From contig DAOVGW010000057.1 of NCBI GenBank assembly GCA_030672225.1, forward strand, positions 1-6,853: a stretch of DNA of 6,853 bases, given 5' to 3'. The stretch comes from Dehalococcoidales bacterium. Lineage in GTDB: Bacteria; Chloroflexota; Dehalococcoidia; Dehalococcoidales; ARS1013. Below are positions 1 through 6,118 of the stretch, piece after piece. The notes beneath the pieces are model-generated. The model was not told where the DNA came from, ran no database searches, and saw only the letters and a list, made by a program, of their open reading frames with translations. How positions within the stretch are numbered: the stretch's first letter is position 1; each line of letters starts with the position of its first letter. A program made the translations under genes and the position numbers.

Positions 1-45
1 TAGGATACTTCCCAAGCAAGCAATGTCATATGACAGCCATATATA

Positions 46-60
46 TGAACTCACAGTTCA
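46..60. repeat. Small perfect inverted repeat downstream of recR
   Basis: TGAACT and AGTTCA flank a 3-nt loop (CAC on the plus strand), giving a 6-bp perfect hairpin 12 nt past the recR stop codon. On the minus strand it is followed by TATATATGG and not by a T-run, so it is not a convincing intrinsic terminator. It could be a weak processing or 3'-end stabilising structure, an operator half-site pair for whatever lies beyond the left edge, or chance. The rest of positions 1-72 is AT-rich and shows no gene. Confidence 0.3.
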
Positions 61-72
61 CCTAAAGTGATA

Positions 73-684
73 CTAAAACTCCTGTCTGCCCTCAATGGCA
101 CGACTTAGGGTAACATCATCGGCGTATTCCAGCTCGGTGCCAAAGGGAAGTCCCCTTGCTAAGCGGGTAACCAGGATGCCTGTAGGTGAAATAAGGCGGT
201 TTAGATACATGGCGGTCTGCTCTCCCTCAAGGGTAGTGTTGGTGGCTATGATGGCTTCATTAACCTGGCCATTTTTTAGCCGCTCCATAAGCTCCCCGAT
301 TCTAATATCATCGGTGCCTATTCCCTCGGTGGGCGAGATAGCGCCGTGGAGCACATGGTATAGCCCCTTGTAAATCCCGACATGCTCCAGAGCCAGGATG
401 TCCTGGGGTTGTTCCACAATGCAAATCTTAGCCTGGTCTCGCCCTGTGCTGCGGCAGATGGGGCATAGCTCAGTATCTGTGATATTAAAGCAAGTTGAGC
501 ATAGTCTGGTCTCGGTTCTAACAGATAGTATCGCCTCGGCTAACTCTCTGGCTTGTTCATCAGGGGCACGAAGCAGGTAGTAGGTAAGACGCTGGGCGCT
601 CTTGGGGCCGATGCCAGGTAATTTACTAAGCTCCTGGATGAGTTTATTTACTGAGTCAGCGCCGGCTTGGGGGATTCTATCCAA
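73..684 (-). CDS. recR: Recombination mediator protein RecR
   Basis: This is a cytoplasmic DNA-binding protein that acts with RecO (and RecF) to load RecA on gapped DNA during recombinational repair. Its 203 residues match the usual family length of about 200. In order one sees a helix-hairpin-helix with LPGIGPKSAQRL (residues 22-33), a four-cysteine zinc finger (C62, C65, C74, C77), a Toprim domain starting at ICIVEQPQD with the conserved Glu at 91, and the C-terminal block RLARGLPFGTELEYADD (174-190). The start is TTG at 682-684, chosen because AAGGAGGG lies 6 nt upstream and the helix-hairpin-helix then sits at its normal distance from the N terminus. It is the last gene of dnaX-ybaB-recR, beginning 19 nt after the ybaB stop. 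No internal promoter is evident, and no clear terminator follows it. Confidence 0.97.
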   Translation of the reverse strand: MDRIPQAGADSVNKLIQELSKLPGIGPKSAQRLTYYLLRAPDEQARELAEAILSVRTETRLCSTCFNITDTELCPICRSTGRDQAKICIVEQPQDILALEHVGIYKGLYHVLHGAISPTEGIGTDDIRIGELMERLKNGQVNEAIIATNTTLEGEQTAMYLNRLISPTGILVTRLARGLPFGTELEYADDVTLSRAIEGRQEF

Positions 685-690
685 TTCTGG

Positions 691-698
691 CCCTCCTT
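691..698 (-). promoter_or_regulatory. Ribosome binding site that decides the recR TTG start
   Basis: The minus strand reads AAGGAGGG, then 6 nt, then TTG. This near-perfect Shine-Dalgarno supports the non-ATG start of recR. It lies wholly in the short gap between the ybaB stop (TAA, 704-706) and recR. Confidence 0.85.
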
Positions 699-703
699 GA
701 CCT

Positions 704-1012
704 TTATTCGGTTATCCCCGGGATTTTAAAACCCCCGGTTAGCTTGTCCAGGTGCTTGGCAGCCAGTTTCCTAGATTTATCAAGCGCTTCGCTTACTGCC
801 TTTAGCACCAGTTCTTCCAGGTGGTCTATCTTGTCAGGATCTATCACCTCGGGTGATATGGTGATGGACAGTATTTTTTGCTGACCACTTGCAGTGACCC
901 TGACGGCGCCTTTGCCTGACTGCGCTTCAACGACCATTTTGGCCAGTTCTTTTTGAGCCTTATCCAGCCGTGATTTAAGCTCTAGTGCCTTACCTATCAT
1001 TGAAAGGTTCAT
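704..1012 (-). CDS. ybaB: YbaB/EbfC family nucleoid-associated DNA-binding protein
   Basis: This is a small dimeric protein of the YbaB/EbfC family, whose members bind DNA and are thought to act in nucleoid organisation or regulation; the exact role here is unknown. The 102 residues show the family layout: an N-terminal helix (about 5-30), the conserved turn SGKGAVRVTASGQQKILSI (32-50), the segment ISPEVIDPDKIDHLEELVL (52-70), and a C-terminal helix ending in LTGGFKIPG. The start ATG overlaps the dnaX stop as ATGA (1009-1012). GGAGGAG lies just upstream inside the end of dnaX, so translation is probably coupled. The N terminus lacks the Met/Gln-rich stretch seen in many homologues but is otherwise ordinary. 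The position between dnaX and recR is the widespread bacterial arrangement and supports the call. Confidence 0.95.
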   Translation of the reverse strand: MNLSMIGKALELKSRLDKAQKELAKMVVEAQSGKGAVRVTASGQQKILSITISPEVIDPDKIDHLEELVLKAVSEALDKSRKLAAKHLDKLTGGFKIPGITE

Positions 1013-2583
1013 TTCTCCTCCATATTAATAATTTGGGCTCCCATTTTTTGGGCTTCCCGCACCAGGTGATTTTCTTCCGGTTCATAAACACAGCGCACCT
1101 GGCAGGGATGTCCCAGGAATTTGCTTATAACTTCAGCAGTTATTCTCTTATTTTCCAGCTCCTCTATCTTATCCTTATGGTAGGAATATCTAAAGGTTAG
1201 GGTTACAGTATCGTCTTCAAGGGCGATTGGTTTAACCCCGGCGCTCCTTAAAATAGCAACAGCCGGTGTTCTTTTGATGCTTTCTGGAGCCTGTTCAATA
1301 ACCTGTCTCCAGTTTAGTCTCAAGTGTTCCAATTGGCTACCTGGCTCTGATATGGTAGTAGGGGCCACCTTGGTTACTTCTGAGGCAACACTGACTGGCT
1401 CAGGCTTGGCTATTCCCTTCTTAGGAGGTTGGGGTGGGGTAACCGCCTCTTTGGGCTTAGTAAATTCGCCTTCAGCTTGAGGAGTTGGTGTTTCCCTTCT
1501 CCCAGCTTCAGTCAGGGTGCAGTCAACCAGCGCCAGCTCTAGGGGCAGGCTGGAAGAGTAACTATCAAAACCCGGCTCAAGCTGGCTAAAGAGCTTGACC
1601 GCCTTTAGAATCTGCTCAAGGGAAGTCCTTGAGGCTAGGTCCTTTAGTTCGGCGAGCTCCTCAGTGGTAAAGTCCAGGTCTTTATCACCGCCGGTCTTTA
1701 CCAGTAGCAGTCCCCTGAGGTAGGCCGCCAGCTCGCGGCTGAATTGCTTTAGGTCAAGGCCATCACTACTTACTGCATTTATTATTTTCATTCCAGCGGC
1801 GATATCATTATTTACAATATGTCTTAATAGCTCTTTGACCCGCTCGTCCCCGGTAACACCCAGGATAGCCTGAACTTGGTTGAGGCTAATGTCAGGGCCG
1901 TAGTAGGCAAAAAGCTGCTCAAGCAGGTTTTCGGCATCCCGCAGGCTGCCGGTGGCGCTCCTGGCAATAAGCCGCAGTGCTTCTGGTTCCATTTTGATGC
2001 CTTCGGTAGAGGAGATACGGTTTAGCTTTAGTATTATATCTTTTTGGCCAAGGCGCCGGAAATCAAAACGCTGGCACCTGGAGGCGATGGTGGGTAGGAC
2101 TATGTGGGTTTCAGAAGTAGCCAGGACAAAGATGACATATGGCGGTGGTTCCTCAAGCGTCTTAAGAAGTGCGTTAGAAGCACTGGTGCTGAGCATATGG
2201 ACTTCATCTATGATATAAACCTTATACTGAGCCTGATTCGGTGCGTAGTTAACCCTTTCCCGAAGGGCTCTAATATCATCAACGCCGGTGTTTGAGGCGG
2301 CATCAATCTCAATTACATCAAGAGCCCGGCCCCCGGTGATTGCCTGGCACATGGAGCAGGTATTACACGGCTCACCCTTACCACTGCTCAGGCAGTTTAC
2401 CGCCTTAGCCAGGATGCGGCCGGTGCTGGTCTTGCCGGTGCCTCTTGGTCCACAAAAGAGGTAGGCGTGGGAGACACGACCGCTACTTAGGGCATTTAGC
2501 AGTGTTCGGGTAACATGCTCTTGGCCGACTACCTCAGCCAAAGTTTGCGGACGCCACTTACGATAGAATACTTGGGATACCAT
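1009..2583 (-). CDS. dnaX: DNA polymerase III subunit gamma/tau
   Basis: This is the AAA+ ATPase of the clamp loader, which opens and loads the beta clamp and, through its C-terminal part, can tie the loader to the replisome. Of 524 residues, the N-terminal part has the YRKWRPQTL opening (7-15), Walker A GPRGTGKTS (45-53), a zinc module (C64, C73, C76, C79), Walker B IIDEVHML (124-131), LLKTLEEPP (139-147), sensor 1 around T156, the SRC arginine-finger motif (168-170) and sensor 2 GSLRDAE (R215). A collar domain runs to about residue 360. A Pro/Lys/Glu-rich linker (about 361-418) then leads to a compact C-terminal domain of about 100 residues. The start fits the conserved N terminus. I saw no poly-A slippery heptamer in the linker, so a separate short gamma form by frameshift is not supported. 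It is the first gene of dnaX-ybaB-recR. Confidence 0.97.
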   Translation of the reverse strand: MVSQVFYRKWRPQTLAEVVGQEHVTRTLLNALSSGRVSHAYLFCGPRGTGKTSTGRILAKAVNCLSSGKGEPCNTCSMCQAITGGRALDVIEIDAASNTGVDDIRALRERVNYAPNQAQYKVYIIDEVHMLSTSASNALLKTLEEPPPYVIFVLATSETHIVLPTIASRCQRFDFRRLGQKDIILKLNRISSTEGIKMEPEALRLIARSATGSLRDAENLLEQLFAYYGPDISLNQVQAILGVTGDERVKELLRHIVNNDIAAGMKIINAVSSDGLDLKQFSRELAAYLRGLLLVKTGGDKDLDFTTEELAELKDLASRTSLEQILKAVKLFSQLEPGFDSYSSSLPLELALVDCTLTEAGRRETPTPQAEGEFTKPKEAVTPPQPPKKGIAKPEPVSVASEVTKVAPTTISEPGSQLEHLRLNWRQVIEQAPESIKRTPAVAILRSAGVKPIALEDDTVTLTFRYSYHKDKIEELENKRITAEVISKFLGHPCQVRCVYEPEENHLVREAQKMGAQIINMEEK

Positions 2584-2596
2584 TTTCTCGCACTAT

Positions 2597-2624
2597 ATTA
2601 TACTCCAAATTGTTCCATTTCCAA
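2597..2624 (-). promoter_or_regulatory. Sigma-70-type promoter for dnaX-ybaB-recR
   Basis: On the minus strand TTGGAA (2619-2624; 4 of 6 matches to TTGACA) and a perfect TATAAT (2597-2602) are separated by 16 nt. The expected transcription start is near 2589-2591. That leaves only about 6-8 nt before the dnaX ATG at 2583, so the mRNA would be almost leaderless. No good Shine-Dalgarno precedes the ATG (only GCGAGAAA), which agrees with that reading. Confidence 0.7.
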
Positions 2625-2668
2625 AGAGAACTTCGGGTAGCAAAGTGTTAAATTAAGTTTTGCCCATC

Positions 2669-2706
2669 AAAAAATTATCCCCTCTCATCTTGAGGAGAGG
2701 GGATAA
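2669..2706 (-). terminator. Rho-independent terminator of the tubulin-like gene
   Basis: A perfect 12-bp stem (2675-2686 with 2695-2706; arms TTATCCCCTCTC and GAGAGGGGATAA) encloses an 8-nt loop. On the minus strand it is followed directly by TTTTTT (2674-2669). It lies about 50 nt past the stop codon of the GTPase gene and upstream of the dnaX promoter, so it insulates the two units. There is no T-run on the plus strand, so it looks one-directional. Confidence 0.92.
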
Positions 2707-2753
2707 GCAGGCAAGATAATAAAATTTCTTGAAGCAGGCTCAAGCCTGGCTAA

Positions 2754-3929
2754 TTATAATAGCGAGGGTATGTCCTTGGCTGCCTCTTCAATTCCTTGAA
2801 GCTTGGCCGCTACTTCCTTTTGCCTCCGTTTAATTACCGGCACAAGGTCGGTTGATTGAGTATAGTATTTTCTGACCTTTCCCACATCACTGAGTTCAGA
2901 CAGTATTAGTGTTATATCCAAGACACCCCTTTCCCTTGGATAATCGCCATTCCTTATTATGGCGTTGGGCGCCAGTTCTCTTAGCCAATCACCGAGGTCT
3001 TTAACCAGGTCCATGTTCATTTCCTTGGCTGGCGCCGAGATGAGGTATAGGGCTCTGCCGGCATCCTTGGGGTCACACCTGATTGATAGTTCGCTTATAG
3101 CTTCATCCATCGCCTGAATTCCCTTGTGGGTTTCGATACTTTTGGCTCTGAAGTTAAGAGTTCTCTCAAAGGGTAACTTAATTAGCTTTAGTTGTGACTT
3201 ACCAAAGCCTATTGCCGTCCAGCCAAGCAGGGTCTGGATTATGTCTCCGGCATCAAGTGTCTTGGCGCCGATGTATTTGGCCTTTTTCTCTTCTCCGGCA
3301 CAGAGCAAATCGTAGAACGGCTCAACTATTAAGGAATTGATTTTGGCCAGGTTGTTTTTCAGTGAGAAATCCTTTCTGACATATCTTTGATTGTCCATAA
3401 GGATTACCGCATCAGCTACTGAGTCAATGGACTTGAGACAGACAGCTGTATTATAGATGGTTCGTTCCTCTGTTTCCTCTTCGTGTTCAAAAGGGAGGAT
3501 GACAAGAGCGTATACCGGCTTGTCAGGATAGCGTTCCTTTATATGCTGGGTGATTATTGGTATTGAGCCGGAGCCGGTACCACCGGCGGCACCGGCGACA
3601 AGCAAGAAGCCATCGGTCTCATAGAACCGCTTGGCTGACCTTAAAGCATCAACAACCTTGTCAACATCCTCTCTGGCTACCTCGGCACCCAGTTCGTTTA
3701 TCTTGCCGACACCATGCCCGCCGGTTTTTCTGCCGCCAATAAGTATTCTATGCTGGTAATCAGACTTTATAGTAGCCAGCCCGCTTAAATCAGCGGCATC
3801 TGTGTTAACGGCAAAGACGCCAGGGCATATCTCAATGCGACGTTGAGCACGCGCTCTTTTATTAAGTCGGGCAAATTCATCAGCAACCCGGCTACCACAT
3901 TGGCCAAGGCCAATAACTACTAACTTCAT
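2754..3929 (-). CDS. Tubulin/FtsZ superfamily GTPase, not canonical FtsZ
   Basis: This is predicted to bind GTP and polymerise like FtsZ, CetZ and tubulin; its cellular role is unknown. The 391 residues show the N-terminal nucleotide loop GLGQCGSR (7-14), VNTDAADL (41-48, close to FtsZ VNTDAQAL), a T3-like loop GGHGVGKINELG (70-81), and the tubulin signature as AGGTGSG (115-121, against GGGTGTG in FtsZ). A T7-like loop TLDAGD (224-229) keeps both catalytic acids (D226, D229) but has Thr where FtsZ has Asn. A second domain runs to about 345. The C terminus is a short charged helix ending in DIPSLL. The long linker of FtsZ is missing. ATG at 3929 is preceded by GGAGG with a 6-nt gap. The gene has its own promoter and terminator and no ftsA, ftsQ or mur neighbour, which argues against the main division FtsZ. 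It could be nearer to CetZ; only a phylogeny would tell. Confidence 0.88.
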   Translation of the reverse strand: MKLVVIGLGQCGSRVADEFARLNKRARAQRRIEICPGVFAVNTDAADLSGLATIKSDYQHRILIGGRKTGGHGVGKINELGAEVAREDVDKVVDALRSAKRFYETDGFLLVAGAAGGTGSGSIPIITQHIKERYPDKPVYALVILPFEHEEETEERTIYNTAVCLKSIDSVADAVILMDNQRYVRKDFSLKNNLAKINSLIVEPFYDLLCAGEEKKAKYIGAKTLDAGDIIQTLLGWTAIGFGKSQLKLIKLPFERTLNFRAKSIETHKGIQAMDEAISELSIRCDPKDAGRALYLISAPAKEMNMDLVKDLGDWLRELAPNAIIRNGDYPRERGVLDITLILSELSDVGKVRKYYTQSTDLVPVIKRRQKEVAAKLQGIEEAAKDIPSLL

Positions 3930-3965
3930 TTCCTGCCTCCGTATTGTATATTAAATGGCTGTGAT

Positions 3966-3995
3966 ATTTTAACCACACTTGCTGGGTAATGTCAA
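3966..3995 (-). promoter_or_regulatory. Strong sigma-70-type promoter of the tubulin-like gene
   Basis: On the minus strand a perfect TTGACA (3990-3995) is followed after 18 nt by TAAAAT (3966-3971; 5 of 6 matches to TATAAT). The expected start near 3958-3960 gives a leader of about 30 nt that carries GGAGG just before the ATG at 3929. With the terminator at 2669-2706 this makes the gene a monocistronic unit. Confidence 0.78.
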
Positions 3996-4000
3996 TATGT

Positions 4001-4027
4001 TAAAAGTCACAGGGGAAGAATGCCCCT
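4001..4027 (-). terminator. Possible weak terminator after gap
   Basis: AGGGG (4011-4015) and CCCCT (4023-4027) form a 5-bp stem with a 7-nt loop, about 10 nt past the gap stop codon. On the minus strand it is followed by GTGACTTTTA, so the T-run is short and set back from the stem. Readthrough into the next unit is plausible. Confidence 0.35.
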
Positions 4028-4037
4028 TAAAGACGGT

Positions 4038-5051
4038 CTATAACCCTTTATCGGCAATATAAGTAGCTAGGTCAGCCAGACGAGTGCAATAGCCCCACTC
4101 ATTATCATACCAGGCAAGCACCTTGACCATATTACCGCCAATAACTATAGTACTGGGTGCATCAATAATGGAGCTTGCGGGATTGCCCTTAAAATCCGAG
4201 CTGACCAGTAATTCCTGGCAGTACTCCAGGATTCCGGCCAGTGGCCCCTCAGCAGCTGTTTTAAGAACATGGTTAATCTCTTCGGCGGTAACCTCCTTAT
4301 CAAGCTCACAAACCAGGTCTATGACGGAGACGGAGGCTAATGGGACCCTGAAGGCCAGCCCGTGAAGTCTGCCTTTGAGCTCGGGTAGAACCAGGCTAAT
4401 TGCGTAGGCGGCGCCGGTAGTAGTCGGCAGCATGTTTATGGCTGCGGCGCGCGCCCGGCGCAGGTCACTATGGAACATATCTTGGAGTCTCTGGTCATTG
4501 GTATAGGCATGGATGGTGGTCATCAGTCCCTTCCTCAGGCCAAAGCTCTGGTGCAATACCTTGGCTAGGGGAGCAATAGCGTTGGTAGTGCAGGAGGCAT
4601 TGGATATTATGTGGTGCCTGGACGGCTGGTAGCGGTCTTCATTGACACCGAGGACGATGGTGATATCTTCATTTTTTGCTGGGGCTGAGATGAGCACCTT
4701 TTTAGCACCACCCTGCCGGTGGGCGGCTGCCTTGGCGGCATCATTGAACCGCCCTGTTGACTCTATTACTATATCTACACCGTAGTCCCGCCATGGGATG
4801 CTTGCCGGGTCACGCTCTGAGAGCACTTTTATTTCTTTCCCGTCAATGCTAATCGTGTCATCGGCGGCTTTGATTGTACCTGGATATTGTCCATAGCTTG
4901 AATCCCATTTAAGTAAGTGGGCATTAGTTTTAGCGTCGGTGAGGTCATTAATAGCCACCACCTCAAGTTCACCCCGGTGGAATTGGTTGATTGTCCTTAA
5001 GGTTAATCTGCCGATGCGGCCAAAGCCGTTAATCCCAATCCTAGTTGTCAT
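4038..5051 (-). CDS. gap: Type I glyceraldehyde-3-phosphate dehydrogenase
   Basis: This is the phosphorylating GAPDH of glycolysis/gluconeogenesis, cytoplasmic and normally a homotetramer: glyceraldehyde-3-phosphate + phosphate + NAD(P)+ to 1,3-bisphosphoglycerate. Its 337 residues are of typical length. The Rossmann motif is INGFGRIGR (7-15). Catalytic Cys154 lies in SNASCTTN, and His181 in TTIHAYTND. The S-loop carries DLRRARAAA, followed by PTTTGAA. The C-terminal block is WYDNEWGY (314-321). The acidic residue Asp36 in INDLTD favours NAD. However, the pair that is Leu-Pro at 187-188 in Bacillus GAPDH is Met192-Phe193 here, so cofactor preference is uncertain. ATG at 5051 follows AAGGAGGT with a short gap. 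It is the last gene of the three-gene block, 11 nt after the HGD-D gene. In an anaerobe living on C1/C2 carbon it would mainly serve gluconeogenesis (inference). Confidence 0.97.
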   Translation of the reverse strand: MTTRIGINGFGRIGRLTLRTINQFHRGELEVVAINDLTDAKTNAHLLKWDSSYGQYPGTIKAADDTISIDGKEIKVLSERDPASIPWRDYGVDIVIESTGRFNDAAKAAAHRQGGAKKVLISAPAKNEDITIVLGVNEDRYQPSRHHIISNASCTTNAIAPLAKVLHQSFGLRKGLMTTIHAYTNDQRLQDMFHSDLRRARAAAINMLPTTTGAAYAISLVLPELKGRLHGLAFRVPLASVSVIDLVCELDKEVTAEEINHVLKTAAEGPLAGILEYCQELLVSSDFKGNPASSIIDAPSTIVIGGNMVKVLAWYDNEWGYCTRLADLATYIADKGL

Positions 5052-5056
5052 TTCAC

Positions 5057-5064
5057 ACCTCCTT
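5057..5064 (-). promoter_or_regulatory. Ribosome binding site of gap overlapping the upstream stop codon
   Basis: The minus strand reads TAAGGAGGTGTGAAATG: the TAA stop of the HGD-D gene (5063-5065) shares two bases with the AAGGAGGT Shine-Dalgarno of gap. Ribosomes finishing the first gene should help initiate the second, so their expression is likely coupled. Confidence 0.85.
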
Positions 5065-6106
5065 AAGGGTTATTATAGGCAGAACCTGCTACTGCCTGCT
5101 TAGCATATTTTGGGGTTCGCTTGCTTTGCCTGAGCATGTCAAGGAAAGCCTCAATTCTTGTTTTTACATGCTGGGTTAAGAAGAAGTCATTATTGCCTTC
5201 TAATGTCAAGATAGGTAGCTTTAAGGCATCCCGGAAGATAATGTCACCAATACCCCGATGACAGAAAGCCTGAACATAGTGGATAACCCCATCAACCTGT
5301 CGTCGCCTAAGCTCGGTGGTGATGTCCTTTAAGCGCTGGTATATTGAGTAGGGGTAAGTATAGTTTGAGTATTGTTCTGCCAGAGAGTTTCCCAGTTCGG
5401 GCATGGCAAACTGGTGCTGGATTTCGTTAAAAACTGCTCTGGCTCCGTCTCTCTCCAGATAGCGGTAGAGGTCTCGCCCATAGACCGAAGGCACCCCGAT
5501 ATAGGCTATCTTAAGCATATCTTTAGGGTATGGCGAGCGCTTTAAGCAATCAGCCAGTAACTCCTGTAGCTGCTGGTAGTATTTATGGTGGTCTTGGTTG
5601 AAATCCGAGGTAGAGACAAGCCAGTAGTGGTTCTCCCAGCCACTAACCAACCCATCTTGCCAGGTAAGCTGGTCAAGCTCATACGCTAGCTCCCGACAGG
5701 ATTTGAGCTCATCTCTAACTTCTTCGGCAGCTTCTACCGTTGTGCCCAACCTTTCTGCCAGTGCCTCAAGTGTATGCTGCGTTCGCTTAGCCTCAGGCTG
5801 GTCAGGGTAGGCAAAGGGTATAACCTCAAGCCCTTTGAGTCTTAAGACCTCCATTAACATAATGGTATTAGAGCAGTCGCCGGTGGTAACGCAGAGAACA
5901 GTATCAATACCAGACTCCATGCATACCCCATAGATGCCCTTAATCCAACTGCAGCAGTTTAGCGGGAAGCCAGCTCTCTCGGCAATACTGACCAGCCGTT
6001 CTGGATTTGGGTCACTAATAAAAACATTGTTAAGGTCAACCGGTTGATAGTCAGCAGCCAGTAATATCTCTATGGGAACAGTGGTGGTGGTGCCGATTTT
6101 TTTCAT
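5063..6106 (-). CDS. 2-hydroxyacyl-CoA dehydratase subunit D (HGD-D) family iron-sulfur protein
   Basis: This belongs to the family of HgdA/B, FldB/C and BcrB/C-type subunits, which hold a [4Fe-4S] cluster and do low-potential radical chemistry on CoA thioesters after electron transfer from an ATP-driven activator. The 347 residues open with KKIGTTTTVPIEILLAADY and continue with PLNCCSWIKGIYG, VTTGDCSN and VQAFCHRGIGD. Cysteines C52, C78 and C282 are at the places expected for three cluster ligands; C51, C62 and C72 are extra. A helical middle (about 105-190) precedes a second Rossmann-like half (IAYIGVPSVYGRDL, 200-213). The end has TLEGNNDFF and TRIEAFLDML. The substrate cannot be predicted: no activator ATPase or second dehydratase subunit is in the window, and this subgroup is common in anaerobes without a known reaction. 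ATG at 6106 follows GAGGG, 12 nt after the TcmP-like gene. Confidence 0.85.
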   Translation of the reverse strand: MKKIGTTTTVPIEILLAADYQPVDLNNVFISDPNPERLVSIAERAGFPLNCCSWIKGIYGVCMESGIDTVLCVTTGDCSNTIMLMEVLRLKGLEVIPFAYPDQPEAKRTQHTLEALAERLGTTVEAAEEVRDELKSCRELAYELDQLTWQDGLVSGWENHYWLVSTSDFNQDHHKYYQQLQELLADCLKRSPYPKDMLKIAYIGVPSVYGRDLYRYLERDGARAVFNEIQHQFAMPELGNSLAEQYSNYTYPYSIYQRLKDITTELRRRQVDGVIHYVQAFCHRGIGDIIFRDALKLPILTLEGNNDFFLTQHVKTRIEAFLDMLRQSKRTPKYAKQAVAGSAYNNP

Positions 6107-6118
6107 CAGGATCCCTCT

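Noticed and set aside
1..45. Start of another minus-strand gene (ATGACATTG...) at the left edge
   Set aside because: A short frame opens to the edge but lacks a Shine-Dalgarno and is too short to show any motif.
95..373. Plus-strand open frame opposite recR
   Set aside because: It is antisense to a clear recR gene, has no recognisable domain, and its composition follows the opposite strand. The same holds for the other plus-strand frames (for example 985-1200, 1274-1480, 1952-2218, 3557-3742, 4123-4365, 6504-6701).
1361..1480. Programmed frameshift in dnaX giving a short gamma form
   Set aside because: The linker region contains CCTAAGAAGGGAA but no A-rich slippery heptamer like that of E. 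coli. The -1 and +1 frames do stop quickly there, but without a slippery site this is not evidence.
2722..2755. Inverted repeat CAGGCT-CA-AGCCTG near the end of the tubulin-like gene
   Set aside because: The loop is only 2 nt and no T-run follows. The strong terminator at 2669-2706 explains the 3' end better.
3966..4037. Riboswitch or structured leader before the tubulin-like gene
   Set aside because: The predicted leader is only about 30 nt, too short for a known riboswitch class, and the sequence upstream of it is occupied by the promoter.
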